Below are positions 32,608 to 45,000 of a stretch of 64,000 bases of DNA, piece by piece. The notes under the pieces are model-generated. The model did not search any database and was not told the origin of the DNA. It saw nothing but the letters and a program-made list of their open reading frames with translations. The stretch is from Oncomelania hupensis (lineage: Eukaryota; Mollusca; Gastropoda; Littorinimorpha; Pomatiopsidae), in the NCBI GenBank assembly GCA_036898135.1, contig CM072525.1, positions 54,776,299 to 54,840,298 on the forward strand, in the 5' to 3' direction. Position numbers and translations under genes: made by a program. The first letter of the stretch is position 1, and each line of letters opens with the position of its first letter.

Positions 32608-35600
32608 GGCTGAGAGGGAGGCCGGGAGAGGCTGAGGGAGCCTGAAAGGGAGGCTGAGGGGGGCTGAGGGGGGCTGAGGGAAATGAGAGGGAGGCTGAGA
32701 GAGGCTGAGGGAGGCTGAGAGGGAGGCTGAGGGGGGCTGAGGGAAATGAGAGGGAGGCTGAGAGAGGCTGAGGGAGGCTGAGAGGGAGGCTGAGGGAGGC
32801 TGAGGGAAATGAGAGGGAGGCTGAGAGGCTGAGAGGGAGGCTGAGAGGGAGGCTGAGAGAGAGGCTGAGAGGGAGGCTGAGAGAGAGGCTGAGAAAGGCT
32901 GAGAGGGAGGCTGAGAGAGAGGCTGAGAGAGAGGCTGAGAGAGAGGCTGAGAGGGAGGCTGAGAGAGAGGCTGAGAGGGAGGCTGAGAGAAAGGCTGAGA
33001 GAGAGGCTGAGAGGGAGGCTGAGAGGGAGGCTGAGAGAGAGGCTGAGAGAGAGGCTGAGAGGGAGGCTGAGAGGGAGGCTGAGAGAGAGGCTGAGAGGGA
33101 GGCTGAGAGAGAGGCTGAGAGAGAGGCTGAGAGGGAGGCTGAGAGAGAGGCTGAGAGAGAGGCTGAGAGGGAGGCTGAGAGGGAGGCTGAGAGGGAGGCT
33201 GAGAAAGGCTGAGAGGGAGGCTGAGAGAGAGGCTGAGAGAGAGGCTGAGAGGGAGGCTGAGAGGGAGGCTGAGAAAGGCTGAGAGGGAGGCTGAGAGAGA
33301 GGCTGAGAGAGAGGCTGAGAGAGAGGCTGAGAAAGAGGCTGAGAAAGGCTGAGAGGGAGGCTGAGAGAGAGGCTGAGAGAGAGGCTGAGAGGGAGGCTGA
33401 GAGAGAGGCTGAGAGAGAGGCTGAGAAAGAGGCTGAGAAAGGCTGAGAGGGAGGCTGAGAGAGAGGCTGAGAGAGAGGCTGAGAAAGGCTGAGAGAGAGG
33501 CTGAGAGAGAGGCTGAGAAAGGCTGAGAGAGAGGCTGAGAGAGAGGCTGAGAGAGAGGCTGAGAAAGGCTGAGAGAGAGGCTGAGAGAGAGGCTGAGAAA
33601 GGCTGAGAGAGAGGCTGAGAGAGAGGCTGAGAAAGGCTGAGAGGGAGGCTGAGAGAGAGGCTGAGAGAGAGGCTGAGAGAGAGGCTGAGAGAGAGGCTGA
33701 GAGGGAGGCTGAGAGAGAGGCTGAGAGAGGCTGAGAGAGAGGCTGAGAGAGAGGCTGAGAGAGAGGCTGAGAGAGAGGCTGAGAGAGAGGCTGAGAGAGA
33801 GGCTGAGAGAGAGGCTGAGAGAGAGGCTGAGAAAGGCTAAGAGGGAGGCTGAGAGAGAGGCTGAGAGAGAGGCTGAGAGAGAGGCTGAGAGAGAGGCTGA
33901 GAGGGAGGCTGAGAGAGAGGCTGAGAGAGAGGCTGAGAGAGAGGCTGAGAAAGAGGCTGAGAGAGAGGCTGAGAGAGAGGCTGAGAGAGAGGCTGAGAGA
34001 GAGGCTGAGAGAGAGGCTGAGAAAGAGGCTGAGAGAGAGGCTGAGAGAAAGGCTGAGAGAGAGGCTGAGAGAGAGGCTGAGAGAGAGGCTGAGAGGGAGG
34101 CTGAGAAAGGCTGAGAGGGAGGCTGAGAGAGAGGCTGAGAAAGGCTGAGAGAGGCTGAGAGAGAGGCTGAGAGAGAGGCTGAGAGAGAGGCTGAGAGAGG
34201 CTGAGAGAGAGGCTGAGAGAAAGGCTGAGAAAGGCTGAGAGGGAGGCTGAGAGAGAGGCTGAGAAAGGCTGAGAGAGGCTGAGAGAGAGGCTGAGAGAGA
34301 GGCTGAGAGAGAGGCTGAGAGAGAGGCTGAGAAAGAGGCTGAGAGAGGCTGAGAGAGAGGCTGAGAGAGAGGCTGAGAGAGAGGCTGAGAGAGAGGCTGA
34401 GAGGGAGGCTGAGAAAGGCTGAGAGGGAGTCTGAGAGAGAGGCTGAGAAAGGCTGAGAGAGAGGCTGAGAGAGAGGCTGAGAGAGAGGCTGAGAGAGAGG
34501 CTGAGAGAGAGGCTGAGAGAAAGGCTGAGAGAGAGGCTGAGAGAAAGGCTGAGAGAGAGGCTGAGAAAGGCTGAGAGAGAGGCTGAGAGAGAGGCTGAGA
34601 GAGAGGCTGAGAGAAAGGCTGAGAGAGAGGCTGAGAAAGGCTGAGAGAGAGGCTGAGAGAGAGGCTGAGAGAGAGGCTGAGAGAGAGGCTGAGAGAGAGG
34701 CTGAGAGAGAGGCTGAGAGAGAGGCTGAGAGAGAGGCTGAGAGAGAGGCTGAGAGGGAGGCTGAGAAAGGCTGAGAGGGAGGCTGAGAGAGAGGCTGAGA
34801 AAGGCTGAGAGAGAGGCTGAGAGGGAGGCTGAGAGGGAGGCTGAGAAAGGCTGAGAGAGAGGCTGAGAGGGAGGCTGAGAGAGAGGCTGAGAGAGAGGCT
34901 GAGAAAGGCTGAGAGGGAGGCTGAGAGAAAGGCTGAGAGAGAGGCTGAGAGAGAGGCTGAGAGAGGCTGAGAAAGGCTGAGAGAGAGGCTGAGAGAAAGG
35001 CTGAGAGAGAGGCTGAGAGAGAGGCTGAGAGAGGCTGAGAGAGAGGCTGAGAAAGGCTGAGAGAGAGGCTGAGAGGGAGGCTGAGAGAGAGGCTGAGAAA
35101 GGCTGAGAGAGAGGCTGAGAGGGAGGCTGAGAGGGAGGCTGAGAAAGGCTGAGAGAGAGGCTGAGAGGGAGGCTGAGAGAGAGGCTGAGAGAGAGGCTGA
35201 GAAAGGCTGAGAGGGAGGCTGAGAGAAAGGCTGAGAGAGAGGCTGAGAGAGAGGCTGAGAGAGGCTGAGAAAGGCTGAGAGAGAGGCTGAGAGAAAGGCT
35301 GAGAGAGAGGCTGAGAGAGAGGCTGAGAGAGGCTGAGAGAGAGGCTGAGAGAGAGGCTGAGAGAGAGGCTGAGAGAGAGGCTGAGAGAGAGGCTGAGAGA
35401 GAGGCTGAGAGAGAGGCTGAGAGAAAGGCTGAGAGAGAGGCTGAGAGAAAGGCTGAGAGAGAGGCTGAGAGAGAGGCTGAGAGAGAGGCTGAGAGAGAGG
35501 CTGAGAGAGAGGCTGAGAGAGAGGCTGAGAGAGAGGCTGAGAGAGAGGCTGAGAGAGAGGCTGAGAGAGAGGCTGAGAGAGAGGCTGAGAGAGAGGCTGA

Positions 35601-38600
35601 GAGAGAGGCTGAGAGAAAGGCTGAGAGAGAGGCTGAGAGAAAGGCTGAGAGAGAGGCTGAGAAAGGCTGAGAGAGAGGCTGAGAAAGGCTGAGAGGGAGG
35701 CTGAGAGAAAGGCTGAGAGAGAGGCTGAGAGAGGCTGAGAGAGAGGCTGAGAGGGAGGCTGAGGGAGGCTGAGAGAGAGGCTGAGAGGGAGGCTGAGAAA
35801 GGCTGAGAGGGAGGCTGAGAAAGGCTGAGAGGGAGGCTGAGAAAGGCTGAGAGAAAGGCTGAGAAAGGCTGAGAGGGAGGCTGAGAAAGGCTGAGAGGGA
35901 GGCTGAGAAAGGCTGAGAGGGAGGCTGAGAAAGGCTGAGAGAGAGGCTGAGAGAGGCTGAGAGAGAGGCTGAGAGGGAGGCTGAGGGAGGCTGAGAGAGG
36001 CTGAGAAAGGCTGAGAAAGGCTGAGGGAGGCTGAGAAAGGCTGAGGGAGGCTGAGAAAGGCTGAGAGAGAGGCTGAGAGAGAGGCTGAGAAAGGCTGAGA
36101 GAGAGGCTGAGAGGGAGGCTGAGGGAGGCTGAGAGAGGCTGAGAAAGGCTGAGAGAGGCTGAGAAAGGCTGAGAAAGGCTGAGGGAGGCTGAGAAAGGCT
36201 GAGAGAGAGGCTGAGAGAGAGGCTGAGAAAGGCTGAGAGGGAGGCTGAGAGAAAGGCTGAGAGAGAGGCTGAGAGAGGCTGAGAGAGAGGCTGAGAGGGA
36301 GGCTGAGGGAGGCTGAGAGAGAGGCTGAGAAAGGCTGAGAGGGAGGCTGAGAAAGGCTGAGAGGGAGGCTGAGAAAGGCTGAGAGAAAGGCTGAGAAAGG
36401 CTGAGAGGGAGGCTGAGAAAGGCTGAGAGGGAGGCTGAGAAAGGCTGAGAGGGAGGCTGAGAAAGGCTGAGAGAGAGGCTGAGAGAGGCTGAGAGAGAGG
36501 CTGAGAGGGAGGCTGAGGGAGGCTGAGAGAGGCTGAGAAAGGCTGAGAAAGGCTGAGGGAGGCTGAGAAAGGCTGAGGGAGGCTGAGAAAGGCTGAGAGA
36601 GAGGCTGAGAGAGAGGCTGAGAAAGGCTGAGAGAGAGGCTGAGAGGGAGGCTGAGGGAGGCTGAGAGAGGCTGAGAAAGGCTGAGAGAGGCTGAGAAAGG
36701 CTGAGAAAGGCTGAGGGAGGCTGAGAAAGGCTGAGAGAGAGGCTGAGAGAGAGGCTGAGAAAGGCTGAGAGGGAGGCTGAGAGAAAGGCTGAGAGAGAGG
36801 CTGAGAGGGAGGCTGAGGGAGGCTGAGAGAGGCTGAGAAAGGCTGAGAGAGGCTGAGAAAGGCTGAGAAAGGCTGAGGGAGGCTGAGAAAGGCTGAGAGA
36901 GAGGCTGAGAGAGAGGCTGAGAAAGGCTGAGAGGGAGGCTGAGAGGGAGGCTGAGGGAGGCTGAGAGAGGCTGAGAAAGGCTGAGAGAGGCTGAGAAAGG
37001 CTGAGAAAGGCTGAGGGAGGCTGAGAAAGGCTGAGAGAGAGGCTGAGAGAGAGGCTGAGAAAGGCTGAGAGGGAGGCTGAGAGAAAGGCTGAGAGAGAGG
37101 CTGAGAAAGGCTGAGAGGGAGGCTGAGAAAGGCTGAGAGGGAGGCTGAGAAAGGCTGAGAGAGAGGCTGAGAAAGGCTGAGAGAGAGGCTGAGAAAGGCT
37201 GAGAGGGAGGCTGAGAAAGGCTGAGAGAGAGGCTGAGAGAGGCTGAGAGGGAGGCTGAGAAAGGCTGAGAGAGAGGCTGAGAAAGGCTGAGAGGGAGGCT
37301 GAGAAAGGCTGAGAGGGAGGCTGAGAAAGGCTGAGAGGGAGGCTGAGAAAGGCTGAGAGGGAGGCTGAGAAAGGCTGAGAGAGAGGCTGAGAAAGGCTGA
37401 GAGAGAGGCTGAGAAAGGCTGAGAGGGAGGCTGAGAAAGGCTGAGAGAGAGGCTGAGAAAGGCTGAGAGGGAGGCTGAGAAAGGCTGAGAGAGAGGCTGA
37501 GAGAGGCTGAGAGAGAGGCTGAGAGGGAGGCTGAGGGAGGCTGAGAGAGGCTGAGAAAGGCTGAGAAAGGCTGAGGGAGGCTGAGAAAGGCTGAGAGAGA
37601 GGCTGAGAGAGAGGCTGAGAAAGGCTGAGAGGGAGGCTGAGAGAAAGGCTGAGAGAGAGGCTGAGAAAGGCTGAGAGGGAGGCTGAGAAAGGCTGAGAGG
37701 GAGGCTGAGAGAGAGGCTGAGAGAGGCTGAGAGAGAGGCTGAGAGGGAGGCTGAGGGAGGCTGAGAGAGGCTGAGAAAGGCTGAGGGAGGCTGAGAAAGG
37801 CTGAGAGGGAGGCTGAGAGAGAGGCTGAGAGAGAGGCTGAGAGAGAGGCTGAGAGGGAGGCTGAGAAAGGCTGAGAGGGAGGCTGAGAGAGAGGCTGAGA
37901 AAGGCTGAGGGAGGCTGAGAAAGGCTGAGAGGGAGGCTGAGAGAGAGGCTGAGAGAGAGGCTGAGAGGGAGGCTGAGAAAGGCTGAGAGGGAGGCTGAGA
38001 GAGAGGCTGAGAGAGAGGCTGAGAGAGGCTGAGAAAGGCTGAGGGAGGCTGAGAAAGGCTGAGAGAGAGGCTGAGGGAGGCTGAGAAAGGCTGAGAGGGA
38101 GGCTGAGAAAGGCTGAGAGAGAGGCTGAGAGAGAGGCTGAGAAAGGCTGAGAAAGGCTGAGGGAGGCTGAGAAAGGCTGAGAGGGAGGCTGAGAGAGAGG
38201 CTGAGAGAGAGGCTGAGAAAGGCTGAGAAAGGCTGAGAAAGGCTGAGAGAGAGGCTGAGAGAGAGGCTGAGAAAGGCTGAGAGGGAGGCTGAGAGAAAGG
38301 CTGAGAGAGAGGCTGAGAAAGGCTGAGAGGGAGGCTGAGAAAGGCTGAGGGAGAGGCTGAGAAAGGCTGAGAGAGAGGCTGAGAAAGGCTGAGAGGGAGG
38401 CTGAGAGAGAGGCTGAGAGAGAGGCTGAGAGAGAGGCTGAGAGGGAGGCTGAGAGAGAGGCTGAGAGAGAGGCTGAGAGAGAGGCTGAGAGGGAGGCTGA
38501 GAGAGAGGCTGAGAGAGAGGCTGAGAGAGAGGCTGAGAGGGAGGCTGAGAAAGGCTGAGAGGGAGGCTGAGAGAGAGGCTGAGAGAGAGGCTGAGAGGCT

Positions 38601-41600
38601 GAGAGAGAGGCTGAGAGGGAGGCTGAGAGAGAGGCTGAGAGGGAGGCTGAGAGAGAGGCTGAGAAAGGCTGAGAGGGAGGCTGAGAGGGAGGCTGAGAGG
38701 GAGGCTGAGAGAGAGGCTGAGAGAGAGGCTGAGAGAGAGGCTGAGAGAGAGGCTGAGAGAGAGGCTGAGAAAGGCTGAGAGGGAGGCTGAGAGAGAGGCT
38801 GAGAGGCTGAGAGAGAGGCTGAGAGAGAGGCTGAGAGAGAGGCTGAGAGAGAGGCTGAGAGAGAGGCTGAGAAAGGCTGAGAGGGAGGCTGAGAGAGAGG
38901 TTGAGAGAGAGGCTGAGAGAGAGGCTGAGAGAGAGGCTGAGAAAGGCTGAGAGGGAGGCTGAGAGAGAGGCTGAGAGGCTGAGAGAGAGGCTGAGAGAGA
39001 GGCTGAGAGAGAGGCTGAGAAAGGCTGAGAGGGAGGCTGAGAGAGAGGCTGAGAGGCTGAGAGAGAGGCTGAGAGAGAGGCTGAGAGAGAGGCTGAGAGA
39101 GAGGCTGAGAGAGAGGCTGAGAGAGAGGCTGAGAGAGAGGCTGAGAGAGAGGCTGAGAGAGAGGCTGAGAGAGAGGCTGAGAGAGAGGCTGAGAAAGGCT
39201 GAGAGGGAGGCTGAGAGAGAGGCTGAGAGAGAGGCTGAGAGAGAGGCTGAGAAAGGCTGAGAGAGAGGCTGAGAGGCTGAGAGAGAGGCTGAGAGAGAGG
39301 CTGAGAGAGAGGCTGAGAAAGGCTGAGAGAGAGGCTGAGAGGCTGAGAGAGAGGCTGAGAGAGAGGCTGAGAGAGAGGCTGAGAGAGAGGCTGAGAGAGA
39401 GGCTGAGAGAGAGGCTGAGAGAGAGGCTGAGAGAGAGGCTGAGAGAGAGGCTGAGAGAGAGGCTGAGAAAGGCTGAGAGGGAGGCTGAGAGAGAGGCTGA
39501 GAGGCTGAGAGAGAGGCTGAGAGAGAGGCTGAGAGAGAGGCTGAGAGAGAGGCTGAGAGAGAGGCTGAGAGAGAGGCTGAGAGAGAGGCTGAGAGGGAGG
39601 CTGAGAGAGAGGCTGAGAGAGAGGCTGAGAGAGAGGCTGAGAGAGAGGCTGAGAAAGGCTGAGAGGGAGGCTGAGAGAGAGGCTGAGAAAGGCTGAGAGG
39701 GAGGCTGAGAGAGAGGCTGAGAAAGGCTGAGAGAGAGGCTGAGAGAGAGGCTGAGAAAGGCTGAGAGAGAGGCTGAGAGAGAGGCTGAGAAAGGCTGAGA
39801 GAGAGGCTGAGAGAAAGGCTGAGAGGGAGGCTGAGAGGGAGGCTGAGAAAGGCTGAGAGGGAGGCTGAGAGGGAGGCTGAGAGAGAGGCTGAGAAAGGCT
39901 GAGAGGGAGGCTGAGAGAGAGGCTGAGAAAGAGGCTGAGAGAGAGGCTGAGAGAGAGGCTGAGAGAAAGGCTGAGAGAGAGGCTGAGAGGGAGGCTGAGA
40001 GGGAGGCTGAGAGAGAGGCTGAGAGAGAGGCTGAGAGGGAGGCTGAGAGAGAGGCTGAGAGAAAGGCTGAGAGAGAGGCTGAGAGAGAGGCTGAGAGGGA
40101 GGCTGAGAGAGAGGCTGAGAGAGAGGCTGAGAAAGGCTGAGAGGGAGGCTGAGAGGGAGGCTGAGAGAGAGGCTGAGAAAGGCTGAGAGGGAGGCTGAGA
40201 GAGAGGCTGAGAAAGGCTGAGAGAGAGGCTGAGAGAGAGGCTGAGAAAGGCTGAGAGAGAGGCTGAGAGGGAGGCTGAGAGAGAGGCTGAGAAAGGCTGA
40301 GAGGGAGGCTGAGAGAGAGGCTGAGAAAGGCTGAGAGGGAGGCTGAGAGGGAGGCTGAGAGAGAGGCTGAGAAAGGCTGAGAGAGAGGCTGAGAAAGGCT
40401 GAGAGAGAGGCTGAGAAAGGCTGAGAGAGAGGCTGAGAAAGGCTGAGAGAGAGGCTGAGAAAGGCTGAGAGAGAGGCTGAGAAAGGCTGAGAGAGAGGCT
40501 GAGAAAGGCTGAGAGAGAGGCTGAGAGAGAGGCTGAGAGGGAGGCTGAGAGAGAGGCTGAGAAAGGCTGAGAGAGAGGCTGAGAAAGGCTGAGAGAGAGG
40601 CTGAGAGGGAGGCTGAGAGAGAGGCTGAGAAAGGCTGAGAGAGAGGCTGAGAGAGAGGCTGAGAAAGGCTGAGAGAGAGGCTGAGAGAGAGGCTGAGAAA
40701 GGCTGAGAGGGAGGCTGAGAGAGAGGCTGAGAGAGAGGCTGAGAGAGAGGCTGAGAGGGAGGCTGAGAGAGAGGCTGAGAGAGAGGCTGAGAGGGAGGCT
40801 GAGAGAGAGGCTGAGAGAGAGGCTGAGAGGGAGGCTGAGAGAGAGGCTGAGAGGGAGGCTGAGAGGGAGGCTGAGAGAGAGGCTGAGAGGGAGGCTGAGA
40901 GAAAGGCTGAGAGAGAGGCTGAGAGGGAGGCTGAGAGGGAGGCTGAGAGAGAGGCTGAGAGAGAGGCTGAGAAAGGCTGAGAGAGAGGCTGAGAGGGAGG
41001 CTGAGAGGGAGGCTGAGAGAGAGGCTGAGAGAGAGGCTGAGAGAGAGGCTGAGAGGGAGGCTGAGAGAGAGGCTGAGAGGGAGGCTGAGAAAGGCTGAGA
41101 GGGAGGCTGAGAGAGAGGCTGAGAGGGAGGCTGAGAGAGAGGCTGAGGGAGGCTGAGGGAGGCTGAGAGGGAGGTTGAGAGGGGCTGAGGGAGGCTGATA
41201 GGCTAAGAGAGGGGCTGAGGGAGGATGAGGGAGGCTGAGAGGGAGGTTGAGAGAGGCTGAGGGAGGCTCAGAGGCTGAGAGGGAGGGTGAGAGAGGCTGA
41301 GAAGGAGACTGAGAGGCTGAGAGAGAGGCTGAGAGGGAGGCTGAAAGGGAGGCTGGGGGAGGCTGAGAGGGAGGCTGAGGGAGGCTGAGAGGGAGGCTGA
41401 GAGAGGCTGAGAGGGAGGCTGAGGGAGGCTAAGGGGGAGGCTGAGAGAGGCCGAGAAAGGCAGAGGGAGGCTGAGAAGGAGACTGAGAGGCTGAGAGACA
41501 GGCTGAGAGGGAGGCTGAGAGGGAGGCTGGGGGAGGCTGAGAGGGAGGCTGAGAGAGGCTGAGAGGGAGGCTGAGAGAGGCTGAGGGAGGCTGAGAGGCT

Positions 41601-42033
41601 GAGAGGGAGGCTGAGGGAGGCTGAGAGGGAGGATGAGAGAGGCTAAAGGAGGCTGAGAGTGGCTGAGAGAGGCTGAGGGAGGCTGAGAGTGGCTGAGAGA
41701 GGCTGAGGGTGGCTGAGGGAGGCTGAGGGAGGCTGAGAGGGAGGCTGAGAAAGGCTGAGAGAGGCTGAGGGAGGCTGAGAGGCTGAGAGTGAGGCTGAGG
41801 GAGGCGTAGAGGGAGGCTGAGGGAGGCCGAGGGAGAGAGGCTGAGGGAGGCCGAGGGAGGCTGAGGGAGGGAGGCTGAGGAAGGCTGAGGGAGGCCGAGA
41901 GAGGCAGATGGAGGCCGAGAAGGAGACTGAGAGGCTGAGAGAGAGGCTGAGAGGGAGGCTGAGAGGGAGGCTGGGGGAGGCTGAGAGGGAGGCTGAGGGA
42001 GGCTGAGAGGGAGGCTGAGAGAGGCCGAGAGAG
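32608..42033 (-). repeat. Satellite block 2, purine-rich on plus strand
   Basis: Units are GGCTGAGAGAGA (12 bp) and GGCTGAGAAA or GGCTGAGGGA (10 bp), with some 8-bp steps. It is the reverse-complement relative of the other blocks. From 32.8 to 41.1 kb the array is very regular, then it becomes mixed. The 12-bp units read EREA in one frame, giving a spurious 119-codon ORF at 38901-39260. A stretch of about 0.53 kb is duplicated around 35.7-36.8 kb. Confidence 0.95.
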
Positions 42034-45000
42034 CCTCTCTCAGCCTCTCTCAGCCTCCCTCTCAGCCTCCCTCAGCCTCCCTCTCAGCCTCCCTCTCAGC
42101 CTCTCAGCCTGCCTCTCAGCCTCCCTCAGCCTCCCTCGGCCTCCCTCAGCCTCCCACAGCCTCCCTCTCAGCCTCCCTCAGCCTCCCTCTCAGCCTCTCA
42201 GCCTCCCTTAGCCTCTCTCAGCCTCCCTCTCAGCCTCCCTCAACCTCCCTCAGCCTCCCTCAGCCTCTCTCAGCCTCTCAGCCTCCCTCTCAGCCTCCCT
42301 CAGCCTCCCTCACAGCCTCTCTCAGCTTCCCTGTGCCTCCCTCGACCTCCCTCAGCCTCCCTTGGCCTCCCTCAGCCTCCCTTTCAGCCTCCCTCAGCCT
42401 CCCTCGGCCTCCCTGAGCCTCCCTCAGCCTCTCTCAGCCTCCCTCAGCCTCCCTCTCAGCTTCCCTCAGCCTCCCTCTCAGCCTCCCTCTCAGCCTCTCT
42501 CTCAGCCTCCCTCTCAGACTCCCTCAGCCTCCCTCTCAGCCTCCCTCTCAGCTTCCCTCAGCTTCCCTCTAAGCCTCCCTCTCAGCCTCCCACAGCCTCC
42601 CTCTCAGCCTCCCTCAGCCTCCCTCTCAGCCTCTCAGCCTCCCTTAGCCTCTCTCAGCCTCCCTCTCAGCCTCCCTCAACCTCCCTCAGCCTCCCTCAGC
42701 CTCTCTCAGCCTCTCAGCCTCCCTCTCAGCCTCCCTCAGCCTCCCTCACAGCCTCTCTCAGCTTCCCTGTGCCTCCCTCGACCTCCCTCAGCCTCCCTCG
42801 GCCTCCCTCAGCCTCCCTCAGCCTCCCTCAGCCTTCCTCAGCCTCCCTCAGCCTCCCTCTCAGCCTCTCTCAGCCTCCCTCAGCCTCTCTCAGCCTCTCA
42901 GCCTCTCTCAGCCTCCCTCAGCGTCCCTCTCAGCCTCCCTCTCAGCCTCCCTCTCAGCCTCCCTCTCAGCCTCCCTCAGCCTCCCTCTCAGCCTCTCTCA
43001 GCCTCCCTCAGCCTCCCTCTCAGCCTCCCTCTCAGCCTCCCTCTCAGCCTCCCTCAGCCTCTCTCAACCTCTCAGCCTCCCTCTCAGCCTCTCTCAGCCT
43101 CCCTCAGCCTCCCTCTCAGCCTCCCTCTCAGCCTCCCTCTCAGCCTCCCTCAAACTCTCTAAGCCTCCGTCAGCCTCTCTCAGCCTCTCAGCCTCCCTCT
43201 CAGCCTTCCTCAGCCTCCCTCTCAGCCTCTCTCAGCCTCCCTCGGCCTCCCTCAGCCTCCCTTTCAGCCTCCCTCAGCCTCCCTCGGCCTCCCTGAGCCT
43301 CCCTCAGCCTCTCTCAGCCTCCCTCTTAGACTCCCTCAGCCTCCCTCTCAGCTTCCCGCAGCAACCCTCTCAGCCTCCCTCTCAGCCTTTCTCTCAGCCT
43401 CCCTCTCAGCCTCCCTCTCAGCTTCCCTCAGCCTCCGTCTCAGCTTCCCTCAGCCTCCCTCTAAGCCTCCCTCTCAGCCTCCCTCAGCCTCCCTCAGCTT
43501 CCCTCTCAGCCTCCCTCTCAGCCTCCCTCTCAGCCTCCCTCAGCCTCCCTCGGCCTCCCTCAGCCTCCCTCAGCCTTCCTCAGCCTCCCTCAGCCTCCCT
43601 CTCAGCCTCTCTCACCCTCCCTCAGCCTCCCACAGCCTCTCAGCCTCCCTCAGCCTCCCTCTCAGCCTCCCTCAGCCTCTCAGCCTCCTCAGCCTCCCTC
43701 TCAGCCTCCTCTCAGCCCCAGCCTCCCTCAGCCTCTCAGCCCTCCCACCAGCCCTCAGCCCCTCCCTCCTCCCTCAGCCTCTCCCTCCCAGCCTCCCTCT
43801 CAGCCTCCCTCAGCCTCCCTCAGCCTCCCCAGCCTCCCTCAGCCTCCTCAGCCTCCCTCAGCCTCCCTTAGCCTCCTCCCTCAGCCTCCCAGCCTCAGCC
43901 TCCTCAGCCTCTAGCCTCCCTCAGCCTCCCTCTCCTCCTCCAGCCCTTCCTCCCCTCAGCCTCCTCAGCCTCCCTCTCCCTCTCTCCCTCTCAGCCTCCC
44001 TCTCAGCCACCTCCTCTCTCCTCAGCCTCCCACTCAGCCCTCTCAGCCTCAGCCTCAGCCCTCAGCCTCCCTCTCAGCCTCCCTCTCTCTCCCTTCTCTC
44101 CTCCTCAGCCTCCCTCTCACTTCTCTCTCAGCCTCTCTTCAGCCTCCTCTCTCAGTCTCTCAGCCTCCCTCAGCCTCCAGCCTCCCTCACCTCTCCCTCA
44201 GCCTCCCTCAGCCTCTCCAGCCTCCCTCAGCCTCCCTCAGCCTCCTCAGCCTCTCAGCCTCCTCAGCCTCTCCCTCTCAGCCTCCCTCCCTCAGCCTCCT
44301 CAGCCTCAGCCTCCCTCCCAGCCTCCCTCCTCAGCCTCCCCTCCCTCCCCAGCCTCCCTCAGCCTCTCTCCTCCCTCCTCAGCCTCCCTCAGCCTCCCCC
44401 TCCCTCAGCCCCTCAGCCCTCCCTCCCTCTCAGCCTCCTCCCTCAGCCTCCCTCTCCCTCCCTCAGCCTCCCTCCCTCTCCTCAGCCTCCCAGCCTCCCT
44501 CAGCCCTCCCCCCCTCCCCTCCCCTCAGCCTCCACCCTCCTCAGCCTCCCTCAGCCAGCCTCTCCAGCCTCCCCAGCCTCCTCCCTCTCCCTCAGCCTCC
44601 CTCTCCCCCCTCTCCCTCTCAGCCTCCCTCCTCCCTCCTCTCAGCCTCCCTCCTCCTCTCCTCAGCCTCCCTCAGCCTCAGCCTCTCAGCCTCTCTTTCC
44701 GTCCTCCTCCCCTCAGCCTCCTCAGCCTCCCCTCAGCCTCCCCTCAGCCTCCCTCAGTCCCTCTCAGCCTCCTCACTCAGCCTCAGCCTCCCCTCCAGCC
44801 TCCCCCTCTCAGCCTCAGCCTCCTCAGCCTCCCCCAGCCTCAGCCTCCCTCCTCTCCTCAGCCTCCCTCTCAGCCTCCTCACTCACCTCCCTCCCTCCTC
44901 ACCCAGCCCTCAGCCCCTCACTCCCCCTCCTCCCTCCTCTCCCTCAGCCTCCCTCAGCCTCCTCAGCCTTCCCCTCAGCCTCTCAACCTCTCCCTCCCCC

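Noticed and set aside
38901..39260. Arg/Glu-rich ORF (119 codons) resembling a coiled coil
   Set aside because: It is a direct read-out of the 12-bp unit GGCTGAGAGAGA and is not distinct from surrounding satellite.
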